Of a stretch of 64,000 bases of DNA, positions 7,932-16,222 are shown one piece after another. Below the pieces are notes generated by a model. It ran no database searches. It was not told the origin of the DNA and was given only the letters and a program-made list of their open reading frames with translations. This stretch comes from Pseudaeromonas sp963677375. GTDB lineage: Bacteria > Pseudomonadota > Gammaproteobacteria > Enterobacterales > Aeromonadaceae. The stretch spans positions 186,001-250,000 of the forward strand of contig CAXXIF010000012.1 of NCBI GenBank assembly GCA_963677375.2. Reading direction: 5' to 3'. Every line of letters starts with the position of its first letter. The first letter of the stretch is position 1. Position numbers and translations under genes: made by a program.

Positions 7932-9806
7932 ATGTTTGCCTTCTTGCATCACACTTGTACTCCTCTTAAACCCGATCTCTGTGAGCGGTTGACCTTGTTG
8001 TTTGCAGAGCGCGGCCCGCTGCAGCAACGACTGGACGAAACGGAGAACACGGCGCTGTTTGCCGCAGTACCGCACAGCGAATGGGACGATCCGCGACAAG
8101 CTCGTATCTATGAATCCGATGAATGGCTGATAGCCGCCTGGGCGCGATTGGATCAGCCTGAAAAATTGGCGCAGCAATTGGGCATGGTCACTGGCGAAAT
8201 CCCGGATGCCGAGCTGATCTGCCACTATTGGTCCCGTTTCGGAGCTGAAGGATTGCCCTCGATCTATGGGGATTTCTCCTTCGTGGCCTGGCATCGCCGC
8301 GAACAGACGCTGCATCTGGTGGTGGATCATCTAGGCAGCCAGCCGCTGTTTTATTATCAAAACGCCGAAGTGTTGCTGGCAAGCCCACTGCGCCAGGCCC
8401 TGCTGTTGCATCCTCAAGTACCCAAACAGCTCAATCCACGCACACTCGCCGAGCTGGTCACCGCCCATATGCCTGAGGGCGACCCCTGGTCGGCACTGCA
8501 GCATGTTCCCGGCGGCCATCAGGTCATACTGCAACCTGGAGCCGAACCCCGTGTTGAGCGTTGGTGGCAACCGTCGCTGCAGCACAACCTCTATTACCGC
8601 ACCCCCAAGGCCTACGCCAGCGAAGCCCAGGCGCTGTTTGCCCAGGCGATGAAACATCTGCTTCGCGGCAGACAACCCATAGCCAGCACCCTCTCCGGTG
8701 GGCTCGACTCGTCTCTGGCTACCGCCTATGCCGCCGAGATCCTGGCGCAGCGAGGGCAGACACTGGACAGCTACACCTCGGTGCCCCAACCTGGCGATTA
8801 TCAACATATCCAGCGCGCCAATTGGGATCTGGACGAGTGGGCCCTAACCCGGGAGCTGGCCGCTCATTATCCGAATATGCGCCATCACAGTGTTCAGGCT
8901 GATAGCACCAGCCTGCTGGAGAAGCTGAGCCAGCAACAACAGGACAGCTGGAATCCGCTGCGTAACTGTGCCAACTACAACTGGCTGGAACAGATATATA
9001 GTCGCGCCCACGATCAAGGCTGCGCCATCCTGCTGACCGGCGGCAAAGGCAATGCCTCCTTGAGTTATGCAGGAACTGGCGGTTTGTCGCGTTTGCTACC
9101 CCGCGGTCTGCTGGGCTGGGCTTGGCAGCATCTGCGTGGCAAACAGCTGACGCCGCGCCAATGGTTGGGGCAACTGGCCGAGCTATGCGGTGTCGCGGCG
9201 CCCCTGCGTCAATGGCGTTCCGGCCAACCGCGGAACCGGATCCCGGAAGGGATCAATCCTGAATGGTTGAACCCGCGCTGGCGGCAGCAGGTGGATTTTC
9301 TCTTCCCGACCCAATCCCCCAGGAAATGGAGCAATAGAGTCGAATTCCTGATCAAACCACGGCCTGTGTATGGCCAGAATACCCTGTGGCAATTTGATCT
9401 GCTGACCGTCGATCCCTTTGCCGATCGCGCGCTGATCGAACTGCTGCTGCGTTTTCCGCCAGAAGCCTACATCGGAATGGGTTATCCCCGCCTGCTGGCC
9501 CGCCTGGCCGGTGAAGGACGTGTCCCGGACAGCATCCGTTGGCGCACCAAACGCGGCGAACAGGCCCCCGATGAGGGATTCTGGATCCAACGGGATGGTG
9601 AACACTATCGGCAGATCTGGGCCCGGCTACGCAAGATCCCCGCTATTGCCGAATTATTCGATCTGCCCGCTATCGATGCATTGATGGCCGACACCACTAG
9701 TCGAGCGGTTCCGCGCCTCCAGAGCAGCAGTCTGCACCGGATCCTCGACATCGCCCTATTTATCGAGCAGAGCCAGCAACGCTGGCATGCCGAGCTGGAT
9801 TTATAA
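7932..9806 (+). CDS. Lasso macrolactam synthetase (asparagine-synthetase-like C protein)
   Basis: This 624-residue protein has the class B asparagine synthetase fold. The N-terminal glutaminase-like domain lacks the nucleophilic Cys at position 2 (it begins Met-Phe-Ala-Phe), as in lasso cyclases. The C-terminal synthetase domain has the ATP pyrophosphatase motif LSGGLDSS near residues 253-260. The known family role is to adenylate the Asp or Glu side chain of the core and close the isopeptide ring with the N-terminal amine, here predicted Asp9 to Asn1. It begins the plus-strand unit C-kinase-sulfotransferase, with a 9-base gap to the kinase gene. Confidence 0.9.
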   Translation: MFAFLHHTCTPLKPDLCERLTLLFAERGPLQQRLDETENTALFAAVPHSEWDDPRQARIYESDEWLIAAWARLDQPEKLAQQLGMVTGEIPDAELICHYWSRFGAEGLPSIYGDFSFVAWHRREQTLHLVVDHLGSQPLFYYQNAEVLLASPLRQALLLHPQVPKQLNPRTLAELVTAHMPEGDPWSALQHVPGGHQVILQPGAEPRVERWWQPSLQHNLYYRTPKAYASEAQALFAQAMKHLLRGRQPIASTLSGGLDSSLATAYAAEILAQRGQTLDSYTSVPQPGDYQHIQRANWDLDEWALTRELAAHYPNMRHHSVQADSTSLLEKLSQQQQDSWNPLRNCANYNWLEQIYSRAHDQGCAILLTGGKGNASLSYAGTGGLSRLLPRGLLGWAWQHLRGKQLTPRQWLGQLAELCGVAAPLRQWRSGQPRNRIPEGINPEWLNPRWRQQVDFLFPTQSPRKWSNRVEFLIKPRPVYGQNTLWQFDLLTVDPFADRALIELLLRFPPEAYIGMGYPRLLARLAGEGRVPDSIRWRTKRGEQAPDEGFWIQRDGEHYRQIWARLRKIPAIAELFDLPAIDALMADTTSRAVPRLQSSSLHRILDIALFIEQSQQRWHAELDL

Positions 9807-9815
9807 GGAGACACA

Positions 9816-10661
9816 ATGCTCACCCTTCCCCTTGAAGCCTGTGAATTGACCCTGACCAATCAGGCGACCGAGCTGATCGGCCCCTGGCGTCTGGATCGTC
9901 CACACTGGAAAGCGCGCCGGGATCTGATGTGGATCCGGATTCCGGGACTGGCCGAATACACGGTCCGGAATGGTCGTCAGATTGAGGTTTACCCCTTGTC
10001 CAACGAGGCGTCTGCGCTCAATCTGCAGCATTTTTTGCTGTCGACTCCGCTGGCCGCTATCAGCCTGCAACGGGGCGAGCTGCCCCTGCATGCCGCAACT
10101 CTAGTCTCCCCCAACCACAACGACGCCATCTTGTTATGTGCTCACTCGGGAACCGGCAAATCCACCACGGCTGCCGCGCTATGCCAGCAAGGTTGGCGCC
10201 TGATGAACGATGATATCAGTCGTCTGAGCCTGCAAGAGGGGCGTATTCAGGTGTGGCCAGGCGTTAGTCAGATCCGTTTATGGCCAGAGTCCTGCGGGCT
10301 ACTCAGCCTCGACACCGAACAACTGGCCTTCAGTCAGGGCATGAAGAAAAAACTGCTGTGGCAACCGGAAGCGGATATCACACCCCGTCCGATACGAGCC
10401 ATCATAGAGCTGGTGCGGCCACGCAAGGAAGGGCTGACCGACCTTGAGACCGGCTGGCAACCCATTAATGGCAGTGCCGCCATCGGCCTGCTCAAGCTGC
10501 ATACCTTCCGGCCACCGCTGATTGCGGCTCTGGAGGCGAGCTTGAGCCACTTCCAGATCAGTGCGCAACTGGCTCAAAACGTCACCCTGGAACGCCTCAC
10601 CCTGAGCCCGGAGCTGACGCCTCAGCAAGTCGCGACCACGATAGCGGAGCGCTGGATATGA
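9816..10661 (+). CDS. HPr-kinase-like lasso peptide kinase
   Basis: This 281-residue protein resembles the HPr kinase/phosphorylase C-domain. It has an HAATL segment followed by the P-loop AHSGTGKST (near residues 108-116) and LMNDDIS with the paired Asp. Kinases of this type in lasso clusters (ThcoK, the paeninodin kinase, PsmK) phosphorylate the side chain of the C-terminal Ser of the precursor. The precursor here ends in Ser, which fits. It follows the cyclase by 9 bases behind a GGAG ribosome site and overlaps the sulfotransferase start (ATGA). Substrate identity is inference from context. Confidence 0.87.
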   Translation: MLTLPLEACELTLTNQATELIGPWRLDRPHWKARRDLMWIRIPGLAEYTVRNGRQIEVYPLSNEASALNLQHFLLSTPLAAISLQRGELPLHAATLVSPNHNDAILLCAHSGTGKSTTAAALCQQGWRLMNDDISRLSLQEGRIQVWPGVSQIRLWPESCGLLSLDTEQLAFSQGMKKKLLWQPEADITPRPIRAIIELVRPRKEGLTDLETGWQPINGSAAIGLLKLHTFRPPLIAALEASLSHFQISAQLAQNVTLERLTLSPELTPQQVATTIAERWI

Positions 10662-11518
10662 GCGCCTCCATGATTTTGCTGGCCAGCTACCCGAAATCCG
10701 GCAACACCTGGTTGCGCATCCTGCTCTCCAACCTGCTCTATCCGGCGGAAGCACCAATCTCCATCAACGATATCCGGGTCGGCGGCTTTCACTGCGATCG
10801 TAGGGAGTTGTTTGACCAGCTCGCCCCCTGGGATGCCAGTGACCTGAATCTTGCTCAAGTCGATACCTTTATCCCTGAAGTCTATCGGGAGGCCTTGCAG
10901 CAACGTCAGCAGCCGGTGTATCTGAAGACCCATGATATGGCACGGCGAAACCCGCAAGGGGAGTGGATTTTCCCCGGCGACTGCGTGAAAGCGGCGGTTC
11001 ATATCGTGCGTCATCCGCTGGATGTGTTGCCCTCCTACGCCAAGCATTTCGGCTTGAGTCATGCCGAAGCTCTGGAGTGCATGCTGACGCCGGAGCAAAG
11101 AAGCAGCAAACCCCTGATCCGCGATAAGCGACGATTACCGGAGCAGCACGGTAGCTGGAGAGAACACACAGCGAGCTGGCAAGATCCAGAGTTGCCCTTT
11201 CCGGTCTACCAGGCGCGGTATGAGGATTTGCGCCGCAATCCGCAGCAGGAGTTTGGCCGTCTGTTGCGCGCCATTGGTCTGAGTTTCAGTGAGCAGGAGC
11301 TCGCCACGGCGCTGGAATACAGCAGCTTCCAGGCCTTGCAGCAACAAGAAAGCCAGAGTGGGTTCAAAGAGCGGTTACGCAAGAGCGCGGCCCCCTTCTT
11401 TCGCAAGGGTGTAATTGGCAGTGGACGTCAGGAGGTTGAACCCGAGTTACAACAACGCTTGCTCGAGACTCTGGCTACTGAGTTGACGACCTGGGAATAT
11501 GATTCGAAACAGCCGTAA
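10658..11518 (+). CDS. PAPS-dependent sulfotransferase in lasso cluster
   Basis: This 286-residue Sulfotransfer_1 protein has the 5'-phosphosulfate loop YPKSGNTW (near residues 11-18). The 3'-phosphate-binding segment VRHPLDVLPSY lies near residue 115, and the C-terminal FFRKGVIGSG is close to the RKGxxGDWK motif of cytosolic sulfotransferases. It should transfer sulfate from PAPS to a hydroxyl. The predicted core has no Tyr, so possible acceptors are core Ser or Thr residues or a sugar added by the nucleotidyltransferase. Start overlap with the kinase gene (ATGA) ties it to the cluster. A carbohydrate or unrelated small-molecule substrate is a less likely alternative. Confidence 0.85.
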   Translation: MSASMILLASYPKSGNTWLRILLSNLLYPAEAPISINDIRVGGFHCDRRELFDQLAPWDASDLNLAQVDTFIPEVYREALQQRQQPVYLKTHDMARRNPQGEWIFPGDCVKAAVHIVRHPLDVLPSYAKHFGLSHAEALECMLTPEQRSSKPLIRDKRRLPEQHGSWREHTASWQDPELPFPVYQARYEDLRRNPQQEFGRLLRAIGLSFSEQELATALEYSSFQALQQQESQSGFKERLRKSAAPFFRKGVIGSGRQEVEPELQQRLLETLATELTTWEYDSKQP

Positions 11519-11684
11519 GCTTCCGTTGTTACAGAAAACGGATGCATGAAAACAAGAGAGCCATTGTGCTGTCTTGATGATGCGCTGAGTTTGTCGATGG
11601 CGACAATTTTTCCAATCGCGGCTTGCCAAGCGGTACCGTGTGACCCCTTAATGGTGACCTCATATTGTCGAGGAGGAGTTTATC

Positions 11685-12518
11685 GTGAGCCTGGACCCTA
11701 TCCTTGCCGCCGTGGGCGCACGTCTGCAACAACAGCTGGATCAGGACAGCTTGGTATTACCCAGCCTGCCGGAAGTGGCGCTGCAGGTGCGTTACCTGGC
11801 TCAGGACCCGCGTTCCAGTCTGAAGCAGATTGCCGATGCCATCAGTGCCGACCCCGCCATGGCTAGCCAGCTGATGCGCCTGGCGCAGACCATGCGCTAC
11901 AGCCATCCCGGCCAACCGATTACGACCTTGCCCATCGCCATCTCGCGGATCGGCCTGCAAGGTACCGTCAATGTGGCACTGGCGTTGGCTATCCAGCAGC
12001 TCTTCAGCTTCCACTCTCCGCAAATTCGCCTGCTGTGTCGCGAGATCCAGCAAAAATCCGCCCATATCAGTCGCTTTGCCCTGACCCTGAGCGATACGCT
12101 GCTGCCCGAACAGGCACACCAGGCGGCTGATTTCATCGTACTAGCGGCCGTGCTGCTGGATATCGGTTCTCTACCGTTGCTGGCCGAACTGGATCAACTG
12201 CTCACCACAGGCGTACGCCTGCCGGAGAACCCAACGTTGTTGACTTGGAGCCAGCAATTACGGCTGCCTCTGGGCTTGGCCATGTTGAATAAGTGGCAAT
12301 TGGATGTCAGCTTTGCCGAACTCTTGCCACTTCAGCTGACCGCGGAGACACCATCCGCGGCCAGGATGCTGATCCTGGCTCACGACTACTATCTGCAGCG
12401 GCAATCGGATCCTGAGCGGCCTGCACTGCCAGAGGTGCGTAACGACCAGGCACTGCACCCCTTGTCGGAGGGCGAAGAATACGATCGGCTACAGACATGG
12501 GCCGGCGAGAAACAATAA
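11685..12518 (+). CDS. HDOD domain protein
   Basis: This 277-residue single-domain protein has the HDOD pattern: LPSLPEVALQV, then repeated helices including SADPAMASQLMRLA and PIAISRIGLQGTVNVALALAI. HDOD proteins are signalling relatives of HD phosphohydrolases that lack the metal-binding HD residues, and many take part in motility, biofilm or stress control. The GTG start at 11685 is chosen because an AGGAGG ribosome site lies just before it. It lies 166 bases after the sulfotransferase and is followed by its own hairpin, so I regard it as outside the lasso cluster. The role is unknown. Confidence 0.8.
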   Translation: MSLDPILAAVGARLQQQLDQDSLVLPSLPEVALQVRYLAQDPRSSLKQIADAISADPAMASQLMRLAQTMRYSHPGQPITTLPIAISRIGLQGTVNVALALAIQQLFSFHSPQIRLLCREIQQKSAHISRFALTLSDTLLPEQAHQAADFIVLAAVLLDIGSLPLLAELDQLLTTGVRLPENPTLLTWSQQLRLPLGLAMLNKWQLDVSFAELLPLQLTAETPSAARMLILAHDYYLQRQSDPERPALPEVRNDQALHPLSEGEEYDRLQTWAGEKQ

Positions 12519-12538
12519 CGGCGCCTCCGGGGCGCCGT
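12518..12538. terminator. Hairpin between HDOD gene and MATE gene
   Basis: ACGGCGCC (12518-12525) and GGCGCCGT (12531-12538) form a perfect 8-bp stem with a 5-base loop. It starts at the HDOD stop codon and lies just beyond the end of the convergent MATE gene. The T-run is weak on either side, so it is a likely bidirectional terminator but not a textbook one. Confidence 0.6.
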
Positions 12539-12555
12539 GTCATTCGGGCTGTCAA

Positions 12556-13908
12556 TCAGGCTACCGCCTGAACCAGCACCTTCTTCTCCCACCGGCGGCT
12601 CTTCCAGCGCCAGTACATGGCCAGACCGCGGATCCATTCATCGGCAGCAAACGCCAGCCAGATCCCCACCAGTCCCCAGCCCAGATGCAGCCCCAGGAAC
12701 CAGGCTAGCGGGATGGCGATCCCCCACATGGAGATCAACGCCATCATCAACGGGAACCGCGCATCGCCAGTGGCCCGCAGCGAGTTGATCACCACGATAT
12801 TGAAGGTACGCCCTGGCTCCAGGACCAGGCTGATAAAGAACAGTTGGGTCGCCATGGTCACGATCTCAACATCCGGGGTGAACAGCCCCATCAAAAAGTG
12901 GCCGCCGCCAAAGGCCATCGGGATCACCACTATGGCCGTGACCAACAACCCCAACTTCAGGCTATGCAACAGTTGGCGATAGGCCAGTTCGAACTTGCCC
13001 GCGCCCACCATATGTCCGATCAGGATCTCGGTTCCCAAGCCGATGGAGAGCCCAAACAGCAGGATGAACAGGCAGATCTGGAAGAAGAACGACTGGGTCG
13101 CCAGCGCCTTGTCACCCATCAGGGCCACGAAGGAAGTTATCACCATGAACTGCAACATCCAGGAGAGATTTTCCCCTGCGGCCGGCAGCCCTATGTGCAT
13201 GATTTTGCCCAGCACCTCCCGTTGCCACTGGAACAGCTGACGGAACACCAGACGAATACCGGTACGCTTCTGCAGCAGATAGACCAGCAACGCCAATGCC
13301 ACCAGACGGCCGACCACAGTACTCCAGGCCACCCCGGCAACCCCCATTTTCGGCAAACCGAAGTAGCCGAACAGCAGCAAGGCATTACCGACAAAGGTAA
13401 TCAGGTTGGCCACCAGGGTGACATACATGGCTTCCCGGGTATGACCATGCGCCCGTAGAGCGGCGGCCATACACAGGGCGGCGGCTTCCGGCAGCAGACA
13501 CAAACCAATGACCGTCAGATAGGTGTGTCCATCCGCCATCAGATTTTCCGGCATGTTCATCAGGTGCAGCAGGCCATCGGCCCCGAACATCACCACCAGC
13601 GCCGTCACCAGCCCCACCAGCAGATTGAAGCCGATGGCGGTGTGAACCACCCGGCGAGTCATCTGCTTGTCTCCGGCCCCCAGATATTGGGCAATCACCA
13701 CACTGGAGCCAATGCCAATGAAGTTGAACAGTGTGATACACAGATCCAGGATCTGGTTGCCCACCGCCAGTGCCGCGACCGATTGGTAGGAGACACGCCC
13801 CACCATAAAGGTATTCAGGGCACCGGTCAGGAAATGGAAGGCAATGTCGATAAACAGAGGCCAGGTGAGCTGAAACAGCGACCCGGGCTGGGAGTGTGGA
13901 GTGGCCAT
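12556..13908 (-). CDS. MATE family multidrug efflux protein
   Basis: This 450-residue inner-membrane protein has about twelve hydrophobic segments in two similar halves, the layout of MATE (NorM/DinF-type) cation-coupled drug exporters. The first half contains segments such as FMVGRVSYQSVAALAVGNQI and the following VIAQYLGAG, typical of the family. It is followed by a GC-rich hairpin and faces a gap of about 190 bases to exbD. No linked regulator is visible. The substrate is unknown, and I see no reason to tie it to the lasso cluster. Confidence 0.9.
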   Translation of the reverse strand: MATPHSQPGSLFQLTWPLFIDIAFHFLTGALNTFMVGRVSYQSVAALAVGNQILDLCITLFNFIGIGSSVVIAQYLGAGDKQMTRRVVHTAIGFNLLVGLVTALVVMFGADGLLHLMNMPENLMADGHTYLTVIGLCLLPEAAALCMAAALRAHGHTREAMYVTLVANLITFVGNALLLFGYFGLPKMGVAGVAWSTVVGRLVALALLVYLLQKRTGIRLVFRQLFQWQREVLGKIMHIGLPAAGENLSWMLQFMVITSFVALMGDKALATQSFFFQICLFILLFGLSIGLGTEILIGHMVGAGKFELAYRQLLHSLKLGLLVTAIVVIPMAFGGGHFLMGLFTPDVEIVTMATQLFFISLVLEPGRTFNIVVINSLRATGDARFPLMMALISMWGIAIPLAWFLGLHLGWGLVGIWLAFAADEWIRGLAMYWRWKSRRWEKKVLVQAVA

Positions 13909-14095
13909 GAGATGTTCCTGAAACCAGACAAGAGATGGAAAAATGTGATCTGCGATGGATTAAACGCCAGAGTCCAACACAATGCAATCGGTTCCAGGGT
14001 GGAGTCTGGGGGTTGAGTCCAGCGGCTGAAACGTGGCGGAGGAGCCGACACCCGCATTCAGCCCTCCGGACCACATTGGCCGTTTGCCCCAGTCG

Positions 14096-14518
14096 TCATC
14101 CCCCGCTTTCCGGCGTGCTGACAAACGCCAGTTTGTGCAAACCATGTCGGGATGCCATGGCCATCACCTTGGCCACCTGACCATAATCCACCTGTTGATC
14201 GACCTTGAGTTGCAATTCCGGCAGCGGCTCTTGGGTGGCGGCCGCGCTCATCAAAGGTTCCAGCTCGGCAACCGTATGAAGCTGGCCCTTCCAGTGCAGC
14301 GTCCCATCGGCGGTAATCGCTAGCGTAATATCGGCCGGGTTGGGCTGGTTCTGCTGACTGCTGGCGGTGGGTAGATCCAGTTTGACCGCATCGGTCAATA
14401 AGGGGGCGGTAATCATAAACACGATCAGCAACACCAGCATCACATCAATCATGGGGATCATGTTGATATCCGACAGCGGCTGATCCTCGCCCTCATCGGA
14501 TAAACGACCAAAGGCCAT
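14096..14518 (-). CDS. exbD: ExbD/TolR biopolymer transport protein
   Basis: This 140-residue protein has a short cytoplasmic N-terminus ending in LSDINMIPMIDVMLVLLIVFM, with the conserved membrane Asp (IDVMLVL) that carries protons in ExbD. The periplasmic domain follows. It energises TonB together with ExbB. The gene overlaps exbB by an ATGA-type junction and is the last in the siderophore operon. TolR is unlikely because no tolA, tolB or pal is nearby and a TonB gene is. Confidence 0.88.
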   Translation of the reverse strand: MAFGRLSDEGEDQPLSDINMIPMIDVMLVLLIVFMITAPLLTDAVKLDLPTASSQQNQPNPADITLAITADGTLHWKGQLHTVAELEPLMSAAATQEPLPELQLKVDQQVDYGQVAKVMAMASRHGLHKLAFVSTPESGG

Positions 14519-15288
14519 CAGACCACCCCCAATTCAGTTGCAGGAGTTGCCCTGGCGTCTGTTGAGCGGACGGAAGAGGCTTCGGTCACCAGCGCACAGG
14601 CCCCAGTCGTCAGCAGGGCAAACAGGTCATGGGCAAAACCATCCAGCGCCGCCAGTTTCACGCGGTTGAGACGAACAAACAGGTTGTAGATCAGTACGGC
14701 AGGCAGTGCCACCGCCAGACCAAACCCGGTCATGATCAGCGCCTCCCCCACGGGGCCTGCCACCTTATCCAGACTGCTTTGTCCGGCGGCACCAATCGCC
14801 AGCAGGGCATGGTAGATCCCCCAGACAGTCCCAAACAGCCCGACAAAGGGGGCCGCCGACCCCACCGAAGCCAGAAAGGTTAATCCGGTTTCCAGACGCA
14901 GGCGTTCACGACTGATGGCCTGGCGCAATGCCCGCAATACAAACTCATCGGCCGACCCCAGGCTCAACAAACCGGAGCAGCCATCCCGTCGCTCAAGCTG
15001 TGCCCTGGCGGCCAATGCTGCCGCAGCTAGGCGGCCATAGGCCTCCTGAGGCGGATGTTGCTGCAACTGCCGCGCCACCTCATGCAGATGGCAGCTTTGC
15101 CAGAAACGCTGCAGAAACCATCGGCCCTGCCGCTGCTCCTGCCAGCCTACCCAGCTTTTCAACAGCAGGGAGTAGCAGGTACCTAGCGACATCAACACCA
15201 GTAGCACCAGCGGCAACAAACCCATGCCGCTGCTTTGACTCAACACATGAGCTATGCCCATGGCACCCGGCTCCATTGCACCATTCAT
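14518..15288 (-). CDS. exbB: ExbB/TolQ/MotA-family proton channel protein
   Basis: This protein of about 256 residues has a first membrane segment at residues 18-38, a long cytoplasmic part with an Arg-rich helix, and the two conserved ExbB helices (FLASVGSAAPFVGLFGTVWG and GEALIMTGFGLAVALPAVLI). With ExbD it forms the inner-membrane motor that drives TonB. I start it at the ATG at 15288, which has AAGGAG 7 bases upstream, rather than the GTG one codon earlier. It lies 3 bases from the TonB stop codon. Confidence 0.88.
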   Translation of the reverse strand: MNGAMEPGAMGIAHVLSQSSGMGLLPLVLLVLMSLGTCYSLLLKSWVGWQEQRQGRWFLQRFWQSCHLHEVARQLQQHPPQEAYGRLAAAALAARAQLERRDGCSGLLSLGSADEFVLRALRQAISRERLRLETGLTFLASVGSAAPFVGLFGTVWGIYHALLAIGAAGQSSLDKVAGPVGEALIMTGFGLAVALPAVLIYNLFVRLNRVKLAALDGFAHDLFALLTTGACALVTEASSVRSTDARATPATELGVV

Positions 15289-15291
15289 CAC

Positions 15292-16143
15292 TTATCTCCT
15301 TAATTGAAAAACCACAGGAACTCGTAACCAGGTCTGGAGGGTTTCCTGACCTCGTTGGGCGGGAATAAAACGCCATGTGGCGACCATCTTTCGCGCCGCC
15401 TCATCCAGTCGCGGGTGACCGCTACTGGTGAGCAGCTCGACCGTCAGCGCCTCCCCGGACGAAGAGACCAGGACTCGCAACACGACGCGACCCTCCTCCC
15501 CGAAACGCCGGGATAACGGCGGATAACTGGGTGCGGGATTACGCAATGAAGCCGACTGATACTGCGCCTCATGAACCGGCTCTGCGGCGGCCGGCTTGGC
15601 CTTGGCCGCCATCACAGGTGGCGATGACGGAGCGAGCGCGGCCGCAGGCGCAACCCGTGGCCGCGGGGTAAGCACCTTGACCGGATGCGGTTTTGCACTC
15701 GGTTTTGGCCTGACGACCGGCTTTGGTTTGTCGACCGGCTTAGCTTGGGCGACCGGAGCCACGTCAGGCGGCGTGGGTTGCACCGTCGGTTCGACAACCG
15801 GAGGGGATTGCATCGCGGCGGGTGGCGTCGATGCGACAGGCTTCTGAGGCGCAGCAGGTTGCGACATCGCCATCCAGCGCACCGCGACGACCTCAGGCTT
15901 GAGCTGGGCCATCGGCTCGGCGCGGGTGAGCATCATCACCACGGCCAGTAACAGGTGCAGCAGTAGCACCAAAGTGCCGCATATCAGCCGTGTACGCCAT
16001 GGCGTACCGCCACTTAGGTCACGCGAGCAAGACGACCAGAAGCCAGAGCCCACGTCCCGGCGGCCCTCCGAACCCGTCGTCTGAGGCGACGGCTGATCCG
16101 CAAGCACCTGATCATCCAAACGGGTCATCACAAAACCATTCAT
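15292..16143 (-). CDS. tonB: TonB energy transducer
   Basis: This protein of about 283 residues has an N-terminal cytoplasmic part, one membrane anchor (LICGTLVLLLHLLLAVVMML), a long Pro/Lys/Val-rich periplasmic spacer and a C-terminal TonB domain. The latter includes YPPLSRRFGEEGRVVLRV and a final FxPAQRG segment. It passes energy from ExbBD to outer-membrane receptors, here presumably the receptor encoded in the same operon. The ATG at 16143 has AAGGAG 8 bases upstream and is preferred to an upstream in-frame ATG at 16164. The cytoplasmic N-terminus of about 50 residues is longer than in E. coli TonB. Confidence 0.9.
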   Translation of the reverse strand: MNGFVMTRLDDQVLADQPSPQTTGSEGRRDVGSGFWSSCSRDLSGGTPWRTRLICGTLVLLLHLLLAVVMMLTRAEPMAQLKPEVVAVRWMAMSQPAAPQKPVASTPPAAMQSPPVVEPTVQPTPPDVAPVAQAKPVDKPKPVVRPKPSAKPHPVKVLTPRPRVAPAAALAPSSPPVMAAKAKPAAAEPVHEAQYQSASLRNPAPSYPPLSRRFGEEGRVVLRVLVSSSGEALTVELLTSSGHPRLDEAARKMVATWRFIPAQRGQETLQTWLRVPVVFQLRR

Positions 16144-16222
16144 CCTCGACTCCTTGGTGGCCAATCCGCTAGTTTCGGGCCTCGAATGGAGAGCTGCACC
16201 ATGCCCGTCATCTCAAGCGCCT

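Noticed and set aside
11519..11684. A second lasso precursor or tailoring gene after the sulfotransferase
   Set aside because: No short frame with a leader motif or ribosome site is present.
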